A stretch of DNA of 64,000 nt from Alopecurus myosuroides (Eukaryota; Streptophyta; Magnoliopsida; Poales; Poaceae), in NCBI GenBank assembly GCA_028641055.1, contig CM054062.1, positions 13,614,826 through 13,678,825 on the forward strand, given 5' to 3'. The notes beneath the pieces were generated by a model. The model was not told where the DNA came from. It made no database searches and saw only the letters and a program-made list of their open reading frames with translations. Shown piece after piece: positions 44,969 through 54,913 of the stretch (position 1 is the stretch's first letter; each line of letters starts with the position of its first letter). The position numbers and the translations under genes are program-made.

Positions 44969-45787
44969 ATGGATCTCAGGTTCTACCCGCAGGTGGTTCG
45001 GATGACTCGCTGTGAGAGCACCGACGGTTATCCGGAGATGCTGAGAGACATGGTTACCTATCTGGGGTTCCGTTGGGCACCAGAGTACCAGGTCTACGAG
45101 CACCAGCGCGAGTTCGAGCAGACTTTCTACCGGGCTATCATCTACATTCTGTCGGATGATGGCAGGAGCTTTGTCCACCGCTACGAGGCAGTAGGTTCCA
45201 CAGTGGATATGGCCGTGCAGCAGGCAGCGTACGTGAGTCTCACCGTTCTCCGTGCTGACTACTGGGGGTTTGATGATTCCATCTATCGTCACATCCCACG
45301 TGGTTACATCACGGCAGCGGGAGTTCACTTCACTCTCCACAGCAACCTGGATACCTACGAGTCTCATAGCTCCAGGCTGCACACCACTGCCCAGTTCGTG
45401 AGGCACAGTGACGCAGTTGCTTCCACACTTTCTCAGGAGTTAGCCTCAGTCAGGGAGCAGCTCCACCTTGCTCTCACTCGTCTGGCGACGTACACCACAG
45501 ACTTTGTTGGAGATGAGCGCTTTGCACGTTGCGTTCAGACAGCTGGGTTACCGCTGCCAGATGCTGGAGGTTACGAGCCGATCAGAGGTCCACTTCTCAA
45601 CCTTGGAGCTGGTTACAGTGGTATTCCTCTCTTTGGAGCACAGGGAGAGGACGCTTTCTACTTCACCACTCCGAGGGTCCCTCTCATAGCAGTTCCTATC
45701 TACAGGGATCGTCGTGATACCTACTTCCGTGAGCAGACTCCTCCTCGCCGTATCTCTCGTCGTACTACTCACCACCGTCCTGCGTGA
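44969..45787 (+). CDS. Tekay extra ORF, possible double-stranded-RNA-binding-like protein
   Basis: 272 residues from the ATG at 44969; the frame is open from 44852. I chose the later ATG because TGCAG precedes it and composition changes there. Residues roughly 20-100 have the order helix-strand-strand-strand-helix: YPEMLRDMVTYLG, then PEYQVYEHQRE, then FYRAIIYIL, then RYEAVGSTVDMAVQQAAYVS. This resembles the dsRNA-binding domain, whose last helix starts with a G-S-x-x-x-A-x-x-x-A-A pattern, but the lysines usual there are absent. Residues about 145-180 could form a coiled coil (ASTLSQELASVREQLHLAL). The C-terminus is R/P/T-rich. It lies between the primer site and gag in the same orientation; the gag ATG is 210 bases downstream. 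The fold call is my inference from pattern; RNA binding is untested. It could equally be a fast-evolving helical protein of unknown role. Confidence 0.6.
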   Translation: MDLRFYPQVVRMTRCESTDGYPEMLRDMVTYLGFRWAPEYQVYEHQREFEQTFYRAIIYILSDDGRSFVHRYEAVGSTVDMAVQQAAYVSLTVLRADYWGFDDSIYRHIPRGYITAAGVHFTLHSNLDTYESHSSRLHTTAQFVRHSDAVASTLSQELASVREQLHLALTRLATYTTDFVGDERFARCVQTAGLPLPDAGGYEPIRGPLLNLGAGYSGIPLFGAQGEDAFYFTTPRVPLIAVPIYRDRRDTYFREQTPPRRISRRTTHHRPA

Positions 45788-45997
45788 TGAGCATGGGAGT
45801 ACCGATGTATCCGTTCCTAGCTATGTTTAGTTATCCTTTGGCATTCGAACCATGTATTGGTCTGTTGGATATTCTGATGTATTTGAACATGTGATGATGT
45901 ACCTGTTGGTTATCTATTCATGCGTCGGAATAATCTCTCTTTCGGTTACCAAGTCTATCCTGTGCTATTGTTGTGCTAAAATGCATTTCTGTTCAGG
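45788..45997 (+). other. Spacer between extra ORF and gag with acceptor-like site
   Basis: 210 noncoding bases ending TTTCTGTTCAG|G immediately before the gag ATG at 45998. The T-rich tract and CAG form a good-looking 3' splice site. Confidence 0.5.
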
Positions 45998-47527
45998 ATG
46001 CCTCCAACCAGGAACAACCCGCCTCCGCCACCACCAATGGGGGAACTGTTAGCTCAGATGACCCAAGTGGTGACTCAGATGGCCCAGATCCAGGCTAACC
46101 AGCACCACAACCAGAATGCTCCGCGAGTCAGCATCAAGGAGTTTCTGAGCATGGGGCCGAGGGCTTTCGTGGCAACACGTGAGCCTCTGGATGCTGATGA
46201 CTGGATCAGGGAGATCAACAGGGCTCTGGAGATTGCTCATGTTGCTGAGGAAGATAAGGTCAAGTATGCCACCTACCTACTGAAGGGTCAGGCAGCTACT
46301 TGGTGGGAGAACTACCAGACCATGAGAGCTGGCTATCCTATCACCTGGGGATGTTTCAAGGATGCCTTCCTGAAGCACCACATCCCGGATGGTCTCATGG
46401 AAAGGATGCGTGAGGAATTCTGCTCTCTCAGACAGGGCAAGCTGGACGTCCTCGGCTACCAGAACGAGTTCAATCGTCTCGCTCGGTACGCTGGTGACGA
46501 AGTCTTCACTGAAGCCAAAAAGATGGCAAGGTTCCGCCGAGGCTTTAACCCGGAACTGAAGTACGCTCTCACCAACATCAAGTGCAAGGACTTCGTGGAG
46601 CTCCTGAACACCGCGCTCAATGAGGAGAATGGGCGCAAGGCGTTCGAAGAGTCCCGCAAGCACTCGCGTGAGGGTGGTTCCTCCTCCAACATGACCACCC
46701 CTCCGCAGAAGCGCCGCCTCTGGGTGCCAAATGGTGCTGTCACCCGGGCTCCAAATGCCCAAGCTTCTCCAGGCTTTGGTCCCCGCCCACCCAACCCATC
46801 TCAGATGCAGGGTCAGAGGATTCCAATGGGGCAGCCAAGGCCAGGTCCTCCTCGTGTCGTCACTTGCTACAAGTGCAAGGAGACTGGGCACTACGCTGAT
46901 AAATGCACTCAGAAGCAGCTACCTCTACCTCCTCGCCCCAACAACAACAACCAGGCAATGGTTCGTGCTCCCCCGGCTAAAGCCTTAAACTCCAACAACA
47001 GGCCTGTCGGGAGGACCGCGAGGGTGAACCATATCAAGGCCGACAAAGCTGAGGAAGCTGCTGACGTCGTTCTCGGTATATTACCCGTAAACTCTATTCC
47101 AGCTAAAGTGTTGTTTGATACTGGAGCATCGCATTCCTTTGTGTCAAAGATTTTTGCAAAAGCATACAACCTAGTTCTGGTTCCGCTAAGCAATCAAATG
47201 ACTGTTCACTCTCCGGGACCGCAAATGTTGACATCCAAGATAAGCATGGACAATCAGATCCTAATTGGAGGTCGCATATTCCTTGCTTCACTCATGTTGC
47301 TGGGAAATTCTGACATTGATGTCATTCTGGGTATGGATTGGTTGAAGACCCACAAAGCTAAAATTGACTGTGCTCAAAAGTCAATAACTCTATCCCACAC
47401 TTCAGGCCAGATAGTCTATTCTCCATATGGATCAAGTTCTGTTCAGCTGTTCAACCTAGATGCCAAACCCCTTCCTGCAATTGAAAATGTTCCGGTGGTT
47501 TGTGAATTCCCTGACGTCTTTCCATAA
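45998..47527 (+). CDS. Tekay gag-protease
   Basis: 509 residues from ATG 45998 to TAA 47525-47527. The gag core at about residues 45-220 includes DADDWIREINRALEIAHV and ATWWENYQTM. A CCHC zinc knuckle is at about residues 290-303 (CYKCKETGHYADKC). The aspartic protease has VLFDTGASHSFVS near residue 370 and [12 protein letters not shown] near 445. These make the particle, package RNA and process the polyprotein. The reading frame continues unchanged into RT after the TAA, so in related copies this should be one polyprotein. Here the stop separates particle proteins from enzymes. Confidence 0.92.
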   Translation: MPPTRNNPPPPPPMGELLAQMTQVVTQMAQIQANQHHNQNAPRVSIKEFLSMGPRAFVATREPLDADDWIREINRALEIAHVAEEDKVKYATYLLKGQAATWWENYQTMRAGYPITWGCFKDAFLKHHIPDGLMERMREEFCSLRQGKLDVLGYQNEFNRLARYAGDEVFTEAKKMARFRRGFNPELKYALTNIKCKDFVELLNTALNEENGRKAFEESRKHSREGGSSSNMTTPPQKRRLWVPNGAVTRAPNAQASPGFGPRPPNPSQMQGQRIPMGQPRPGPPRVVTCYKCKETGHYADKCTQKQLPLPPRPNNNNQAMVRAPPAKALNSNNRPVGRTARVNHIKADKAEEAADVVLGILPVNSIPAKVLFDTGASHSFVSKIFAKAYNLVLVPLSNQMTVHSPGPQMLTSKISMDNQILIGGRIFLASLMLLGNSDIDVILGMDWLKTHKAKIDCAQKSITLSHTSGQIVYSPYGSSSVQLFNLDAKPLPAIENVPVVCEFPDVFP

Positions 47528-50389
47528 GAGTTGCCAGGGATGCCTCCGGACAGAGCAGTTGAGTTCGTGATCGAGCTTGAGCCAGGTACTGCTCCAATCT
47601 CTAAGCATCCATACAAGATAGCTCCTCCTGAACTGAAATTGTTGAAGGAGCAAATCGATATGTACATGGACAAAGGTTACATTCAGCCTAGTTCCTCCGC
47701 TTGGGGTTGCCCAACTCTGTTTGTTGCCAAGAAGGATCAAACAAAAAGACTCGTGGTTGACTATCGTCCTCTCAACGAGAAAACAATCAAGAACAAGTAT
47801 CCAATTCCTCGTATCGATGATCTTTTTGATCAACTTGCTGGAGCCTCAATATTCTCAAAGTTGGACTTGAGGATGGGGTACCATCAGATAAAGATCAGAA
47901 AGGAAGATATTCCTAAGACAGCCTTCACCACTCGTTACGGTCTATATGAATACACCGTCATGTCCTTTGGTCTCACCAATGCACCGGCAACGTTCTCAAG
48001 ACTCATGAATTCTGTCTTCCATGAATACCTCGACAAGTTCGTTGTGGTATATCTTGATGATATTCTAGTCTACTCCAAATCCGAGGAAGAGCATGGAGAA
48101 CACCTTCGTCTCACTCTCATGAAACTTCGCGAGCATCGTCTGTATGCCAAGTATTCCAAATGTGAGTTCTGGATTCCAGAAGTTGCATATCTTGGTCATA
48201 TCATCTCTGCCAAGGGCATTGCCATTGATCCTGAAAAGGTTAAGGCAATTGTTGACTGGAAACCCCCTAATACGGTGAAGCAAGTCAGAAGTTTTCTTGG
48301 CTTGGCTAGCTATTGCCGGCGTTTCGTCCAAAACTTCTCCAAGATTGCCAAACCTCTCACTGATCTCACAAAGAAGGACAAAAAGTTCGTTTGGACTCCA
48401 CAATGTGATGAGAGTTTCAACCTCCTGAAGACTAAACTCACTTCCACCCCAGTTCTGGTTGGCCCAGATACTACCAAACCTTTCCAGATATTCTGTGATG
48501 CATCTCTCCAAGGCCTAGGAGCAGTTCTTATGCAAGAACGTCAGGTTGTGGCTTATGCTTCACGTCAGTTGAACCCACATGAGCAAAACTATCCCACTCA
48601 TGATCTTGAACTTGCAGTAGTTGTGTTTGCCCTCAAGAAATGGAGACAATACTTGTTGGGTAACAAAACTGAAATCTTTTCCGATCATAAGAGTCTGAAA
48701 TACATCTTCACTCAGCCAGATCTGAACCTTAGGCAAAGGAGATGGATTGAGAAGATTAAAGACTTTGATCTCACCATTTCTTACACTCCAGGCAAGGCTA
48801 ATGTTATGGCTGATGCTCTCAGTCGCAAATCCTATTGCAATAATCTCATGATCATGGAAAGCCAACCTCCACTTCATGAAGAATTCCAGAAGCTGAACCT
48901 TGGTCTTGTCCCTGAAGGATACCTTGCTAGCTTGACAGCCAGTCCAACTCTTGAGGACAAGATTCGTTCTGAACAATTTCGTGATAATGAAATCAAGAAG
49001 ATTGTAGAGCACATCAAAGAGGGCAGTGATAAATTCAAGTCCTTCTCAATTGATGACAAGGGAACTGTGTTCTTCGAAGGACGCATTGCAGTTCCTCAGA
49101 TTCAAAGTCTCAAGGATATCATTCTCAAGGAGGCTCATGAAACTCCTCTCTCCATCCACCCTGGAAGTACAAAGATGTACCAGGATCTCAAGACTCTGTA
49201 TTGGTGGCCTGGCATGAAACGTGAAATTGCTCAATACGTTTCTGAATGCGACGTTTGTCAACGTGTTAAGGCAGTCCATCAGAAGACAGCAGGTCTACTC
49301 CAACCTCTGAAAATTCCTGAGTGGAAGTGGGACATGATTGAAATGGACTTCGTTACTGGGTTTCCAAAGTCCAAGAAGGGCAACGATGCAATCTTCGTTG
49401 TTATTGATCGTCTCACTAAGGTTGCTCACTTCTATGCTGTCAAGGAGACTATCTCAGCTAGCCAGTTAGCAGAGCTCTACACAGCAAAGATTGTTCCTCT
49501 TCATGGTGTTCCATTGGAAATAAGCTCAGATCGTGGAAGCATCTTCACTTCTCATTTCTGGAAAAGCTTTCAAGAAGCATTGGGCACTAAACTTCTGTTC
49601 AGCACAGCTTATCACCCTCAGTCTCAGGGGCAAGTCGAAAGAGTCAATCAGATTCTCGAGGATATGCTCAGAGCATGTGGTCTCTCCTTTGGCATGAAAT
49701 GGGAGGATTGCCTTCCATATGCTGAATTCTCCTACAACAACAGCTACCAGGCAAGCCTAGGCATGGCACCATTTGAGGCACTGTATGGTCGCAGATGCAG
49801 GAGTCCAATCAATTGGTCTGGAGCTGGTGAACGTTCACTCTTAGGCCCTGACATTGTTAAGGAAGCCGAGGAGAAAGTTCGTATCATTCGTGACAATCTC
49901 AGGATTGCTCAGTCTCGACAGAAGAGCTATTACGATAGCAAGCACAGGGATATGATCTATGCACCTGGTGATAAGGCATATCTCCGTGTAACTCCCCTCA
50001 GAGGCACTCATCGTTTTGGTGTGAAAGGAAAGCTAGTACCAAGATACATTGGTCCTTTCAACATCCTCTCAAGGCGTGCAGATAATGCTTATCGTCTTGA
50101 ACTTCCAGAAAAACTATCCAAAGTGCACGATGTGTTCCACGTGTCACAACTCAAGAAGTGTTTCAAAGATCCAGATCGTGCAGTTGATCATGATTCCATT
50201 AAACTGCAAGATGATCTATCTTATGAGGAGCACCCTGTTCGTATTCTCGATGAGACCGAGCGTAAGACTCGCAACAAGAGCACCAAGTTTTTGAAAGTCC
50301 AATGGTCGCATCATTCCGATAAAGAGGCAACGTGGGAGACCGAAGAGGATCTTCGCAAGAAGTATCCGGACCTTTTCACATCTCAGTAA
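47528..50389 (+). CDS. Tekay RT-RNaseH-integrase-chromodomain
   Basis: 953 codons in the same frame as gag. RT active site [13 protein letters not shown] near residue 174. RNase H from about 318 ([35 protein letters not shown]). Integrase zinc finger about 534-580 ([16 protein letters not shown]). Catalytic Asp in MDFVTGFP (~606), Asp in SSDRGSIF (~667) and Glu in GQVERVNQ (~703). GPF/Y module [11 protein letters not shown] near 841. The last ~55 residues ([32 protein letters not shown]) form the chromodomain-like tail that in chromoviruses directs insertion to particular chromatin. All catalytic residues appear intact. There is no good ATG at the start, so expression needs readthrough of the TAA or the copy is translation-dead. 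Confidence 0.92.
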   Translation, partial: ELPGMPPDRAVEFVIELEPGTAPISKHPYKIAPPELKLLKEQIDMYMDKGYIQPSSSAWGCPTLFVAKKDQTKRLVVDYRPLNEKTIKNKYPIPRIDDLFDQLAGASIFSKLDLRMGYHQIKIRKEDIPKTAFTTRYGLYEYTVMSFGLTNAPATFSRLMNSVFHEYLDKFVVVYLDDILVYSKSEEEHGEHLRLTLMKLREHRLYAKYSKCEFWIPEVAYLGHIISAKGIAIDPEKVKAIVDWKPPNTVKQVRSFLGLASYCRRFVQNFSKIAKPLTDLTKKDKKFVWTPQCDESFNLLKTKLTSTPVLVGPDTTKPFQIFCDASLQGLGAVLMQERQVVAYASRQLNPHEQNYPTHDLELAVVVFALKKWRQYLLGNKTEIFSDHKSLKYIFTQPDLNLRQRRWIEKIKDFDLTISYTPGKANVMADALSRKSYCNNLMIMESQPPLHEEFQKLNLGLVPEGYLASLTASPTLEDKIRSEQFRDNEIKKIVEHIKEGSDKFKSFSIDDKGTVFFEGRIAVPQIQSLKDIILKEAHETPLSIHPGSTKMYQDLKTLYWWPGMKREIAQYVSECDVCQRVKAVHQKTAGLLQPLKIPEWKWDMIEMDFVTGFPKSKKGNDAIFVVIDRLTKVAHFYAVKETISASQLAELYTAKIVPLHGVPLEISSDRGSIFTSHFWKSFQEALGTKLLFSTAYHPQSQGQVERVNQILEDMLRACGLSFGMKWEDCLPYAEFSYNNSYQASLGMAPFEALYGRRCRSPINWSGAGERSLLGPDIVKEAEEKVRIIRDNLRIAQSRQKSYYDSKHRDMIYAPGDKAYLRVTPLRGTHRFGVKGKLVPRYIGPFNILSRRADNAYRLELPEKLSKVHDVFHVSQLKKCFKDPDRAVDHDSIKLQDDLSYEEHPVRILDETERKTRNKSTKFLKVQWSHHSDKEATWETEEDLRKKYPDLFTSQ

Positions 50390-50413
50390 GGAATCTCGGG
50401 GCGCGATTCCTTC

Positions 50414-50422
50414 AAGGGGGGG
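50414..50422 (+). promoter_or_regulatory. Tekay polypurine tract
   Basis: AAGGGGGGG followed by CGTTT and then the 3' LTR start. Confidence 0.85.
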
Positions 50423-50427
50423 CGTTT

Positions 50428-53400
50428 TGTAACATCCAAGTATGAAAACTACCTAGTGTTTCTGTTCCTTGTTTAATTTATGCAATGCATCATGGCATCA
50501 TCCTCATTTTATTTTCTGTTGCATTGTTTTCTTAATGAAATTCAATCTTTAATCAACAGTTGTTTTCATACTTGTCTATTACAATCTTTTCAAATAAGGA
50601 ATTGCAAAACAAAACCTCCCTTGTTTTCCAAATAATTCATTAATGATCACTTCTCAAATTGTTGCTTTAAACCAAACAAATATTTCAATCAATTAATTCT
50701 AATTCACTTCAATTTCAAATCAAATGTATTTCAAATCAGTACCTATTTGAAAACATGAAATTCACTCAACAATTGTAATCTTTAAACACATAATTTCTTA
50801 GGGGGAACCCTATTAAAATTGTTGTTTCAATATTATGTTTAATATTAAAAAATTCATTCAATTTGATTTCAAATACAAACATTATTTTAAAATGTCAAAT
50901 TTTGAAATCCAATCTTGTCATGTGGTTTCTATTTAACTAAATAGCTTAACTAAATTTTTCTGGAATTTTTCTCAACCAAAACCTTAACAATTTCTTCCAA
51001 TTTCTGTTTCAGCAAAAAAAATATAAAACAGAAAAATAAAAAGAGAAAACGGGCGACAGCTAACCTATCTAACCCAGCCCAACCCACCTAACACCTAACA
51101 GCGCGCAGCCCAGCCCGCACGCGCGTCACTTACCGCTTGGAGATTCGTGCCCCTCTTCTTTCTGGAGTACGACAGCCATCGCCGAGCGCCACCGCACCCC
51201 CGCGCGCGACTCCGGCGGCCAGGAGAGCGCCGTGGCGCCTATTTATCCCCCCTAGCCCCCTGGAACCTAAACCCTAGCCCTAGGTTCACTGCTCCCGCGC
51301 CGCGCCGCCATTTTTCTGCCCTCTGCCATCGCTTCCTCCCTCTCTGAACTTCCTCGCCGGCGACGGCTCACTGAACCTTGCCATGGCGCCACCCACCTAG
51401 CCCCTTTACTCGCTGTCCATCTGCTGGAATCAAACCGTCACCTTCCCGTCTACTCGTTGGACACCAGAGCGCGCGAGGAGAAGCACTGCAGCCGCGCCGC
51501 CGTCCTCTTCCCCTCCGACGTCGCCTCCGTCAGCAGAACGTCACCGTCGACCAAAATCCCGGTGAGCCACCGTCCCACTCACCCTTCTCTCTCTCTGTTG
51601 TGTCGCATCCGCGCACGTGCACGTCCTGCACACACCCAGCGCCTCCAGATCGCGAGCACCACCGTGGATCAACGCCGGTGAGCATCTGTCAGGCGAGCAA
51701 CCCTCTGCTCGTCAGTTTCGTCAGGTTTAGTGCGGATCTGAACCTTAACCTATCTGAATCGCCTATACTGTCAAGCAAGCGATCGCAGCGCAGTGGTTGC
51801 GCACACTCTGCACCTCCTCGTGGTCGCGGGTTCGAGCCGCGGGCGCGCGGAATAAACACCCCTTTTTGCATCTCCCTCTGACAGCCGTGGCCCACGGTTC
51901 AGTCACTGCCACGGCCACGCAAGCGTGCGCAGTGCCACGCTGGCCGCAGGTCCACCGTGCAGTGACTGGGGTAGACCCAGTGGCGGTAGCAAATGATTAA
52001 AAACATTTCTGTTTTCATTTCTAATTCTTTTAAATAGCAGAATAAACAATAAACTTCAAAATTCAATAACTTTTAATCTGTAATTCTAATAAATAAAAGT
52101 TATATATGTTTTCTGTTCAAAATTTAATAATCTTTCCAACTAACCTATTTGTGTTCTGTTTTGAGTTTTCAAACTACATTTAAAAATTCAAATTTGAATA
52201 ATTCAAATGTAATTTGCAATAATTCATAAGTAATTCATACTATTTCCAAATAAGTCAAATAAAATATGTTTTTCACACCTTTTTTAATATCCTATTCAAA
52301 TATAAAATTTATTTCATTGTTTGAATAATTTAAATTGCCTAAATAATTTAATACTTGTTTAATTCAATTAAATTTGATAAAAATCATAACTTGCTTAATA
52401 TAAAATATTTTTGGACATGCAAAATATGTTTTCAAACCATCAAAGTGTGAACTTTTCAAATGTGAATTTGAAATTATGTTTTGACTAAATAAAATTCAAT
52501 TAATATTCAAACTTGTTTTAAATTCAAATAAAACTTGTTCAATATTGTTTAATTCATAATTAAATTATCCTAACTCCTATTTCAACATGTGAAACATGTA
52601 ATCCAACTAAAATTTGATGTTCTTTTCAAATATAAATTTTGTTAAATTGTTTTGCACACTTTAAATTGGTGAAAACAATAATTGTATGTGTGGCATGGTT
52701 AAGTAACCAAAATTTTCCAAACTTAATAAATAAGTTCTAAACTTGTTTTATTCCTTTTCCTTTGCATCTATCATTGTTACTTATTGTTATCTGTTGTTAT
52801 CTTGTCATCATCATCATGCATGCATCATGATAACAACTATCACATAATAAATAGTTGTAAATCATTTGTTCCACTTATTTCAATGGATCATTTTCCATAT
52901 GCAACCCTTGCATATAGGTCCATTTAATTTGTGCTATCATGTTAGTCAGTTTACTTTGATGCAACCATTAACTTGTCATGCATCATATTGATTGTGCACA
53001 ATGCCATGAAAATGATTGTTTACATTCCTGTTTTGTTTGTTTGCTTCTTCTCGAATAGACGACGACGTTGAGGCAGACGACCTTTACATCACCCCTTCTG
53101 AGGACCTAGCTCAGTACCCGGCTGTTGAGTTTGCAGGCAAGTTATCACTCACATGAACCATTGTGTTCCTTTCAACCCTGGTTACCGATACTTTCCGTTG
53201 TCTATATCTTGCTAGCCTTAGTGGTAGATGTTTCTGTTACGAACCTATCACATGATTCCCGGAACCCTGATATTGCCTCACCACCCCTCCTACAACCCTG
53301 TTGATTGAGCCAGTGTCTTACTAGTATGCTTAGGTTGTTTTGCTCGAGTCTGTTACCCGTTACTTTCAGTTACTATTTCATTATGTTCTGGGGGCTCGAT

Positions 53401-54913
53401 GTTTAATCAATCAATCAATCATGCTAATGTTATTACTGTTAATAATAATTTGATGATAAGGCACCGGCAGGAGGCCCTGTGTGGTTTTGAGGCATGCTAG
53501 TGTCGACCCTAATAGGAAAAGGGTCTTGTCTACTGATCCATGATGAGCGCACTACCCGCATGTGGGAAGCGAGTATGGGCGCCCCCCTCAATTTGATTCG
53601 ATTCGCATCTCGTCCAAATCATCTCATTTAGTTCGTGCTTTCTATTTGCCGCATGCATGTTTTTGCGAGCCTAGCGCAGGGTGGAACTTTTGTAGTCGGC
53701 ATATAGGGGGACACGTTCTTAGAGTGCTATGAGGGTCCATTTTCTTCTGGGCTCGATTAGCCGTGCGCCCAAGGTGCTTTGGGCTTGATGCGGAGAAGAG
53801 TTGAGTTGTGTTGAGTGCCCCGCTTGGTGGGAGGCATCCCATCTGGCGGGTTATTCATACGTGTACGGCCAAATTGGTGCAACCCTGCAGGGATAATCTT
53901 CTCGAGAAGCCGTGTTTTCCGCGGTTATGGATTACTTGGTGAAAGTACTGGCTAACAAGTACTCATGACAACTTAAACCTAATGATTCACTATCTCACAC
54001 CCCATGATTAACAATTTGACTAGTAATAGGATTATTGTCACAATAACTTGTTTCATCTTAATCCAAATGTGTGAGTTATCCTCGGATTGCTTCTTTGGAT
54101 AAGGGGCGAGATCCAGGATGGGTTTGTTTGAAGTTATCTTTCAGTTGGTTACCACACTCGATCTTATCCCCTTTCTGACAGTTGGAAGTGATAGAATCTC
54201 TGTAGTTGGTTAGCGCAGCCAGTTGCAGCATCTTATATATCCCCTTCCTTCCGTTGAACCCAAGTCATCTGTGCTTGTGTTGACGGGCTATACTTTGGTG
54301 AACTGTGAGTCTTGCTTGCCAGTACTTGGATGTACTGACCCCGTTGGGGCTGTGGTTTACGCAGACTACGACTACGGCTACGATGACCACCAGGATGGCT
54401 ACTTCGTGGAGTTTGACGAGACTGCAGACGAGTACATAGCTGGACCAGGGCTGGATCCAGAACCTACGTGGATGGGCTTCGTCTTCTTATTTTCTCCGGC
54501 TTCTTAAGCCTGTTGGATTTGTCTGTACTCAGACACCTTTGATTGCTTCCGCTGATGTAATGAATGTTATGTTGGGACATGTGTCCTCTGGATGATTGTA
54601 TTTGCTATCTCTGCCTTAGTGAAGGCCATTTGCAACCTTATTTCAATCTTTTGTGTCTTAGAGATAAGTTGTGATCATCATTCGTTCAAAGCTGTTGACG
54701 TACAGTGCGTGATTGATATGAAGTACGTCGACAGTAGTGCCTATGACTTCTAGTGGATAGTTTACATCGACGGTGGAATAGCAGGGCTTGTGTTGTCGCG
54801 CTTAAGCGCAGGCCTACCAGGAAGCTGGGACGTGGGAGCAGTTATGCCCCATAATCCAAGCACCTGCTATCCAGTTCGTACGATGAGTATCCCTTAGAAG
54901 CCAGGGTGCGACA
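50428..54913 (+). repeat. Tekay 3' LTR
   Basis: 4,486 bp, TGTAACATCC to GGTGCGACA, near-identical to 40109-44593. One visible indel (near 53918) and about 31 substitutions. The acidic ORF at 54223-54507 is longer here than in the 5' LTR. Confidence 0.93.

Larger units (their letters stand above)
40109..54913 (+). mobile_element. Full-length Tekay/Del-type chromovirus
   Basis: 14.8 kb: LTRs of 4,485 and 4,486 bp, Met primer site, an extra ORF, gag-protease, RT-RNaseH-integrase with a chromodomain-like C-terminus, and polypurine tract. By eye the LTRs differ at about 32 sites (~0.7%). At 1.3e-8 per site per year this suggests around 0.3 million years. The long LTRs, single-frame gag-pol plan and C-terminal chromodomain place it in the Tekay (Del) lineage, as recalled. 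The only coding lesion I find is an in-frame TAA at 47525-47527. Confidence 0.93.

Noticed and set aside
44939..45406. 155-residue minus ORF opposite the Tekay extra ORF
   Set aside because: Shadow of the plus-strand ORF; it has no domain and no upstream promoter signal.
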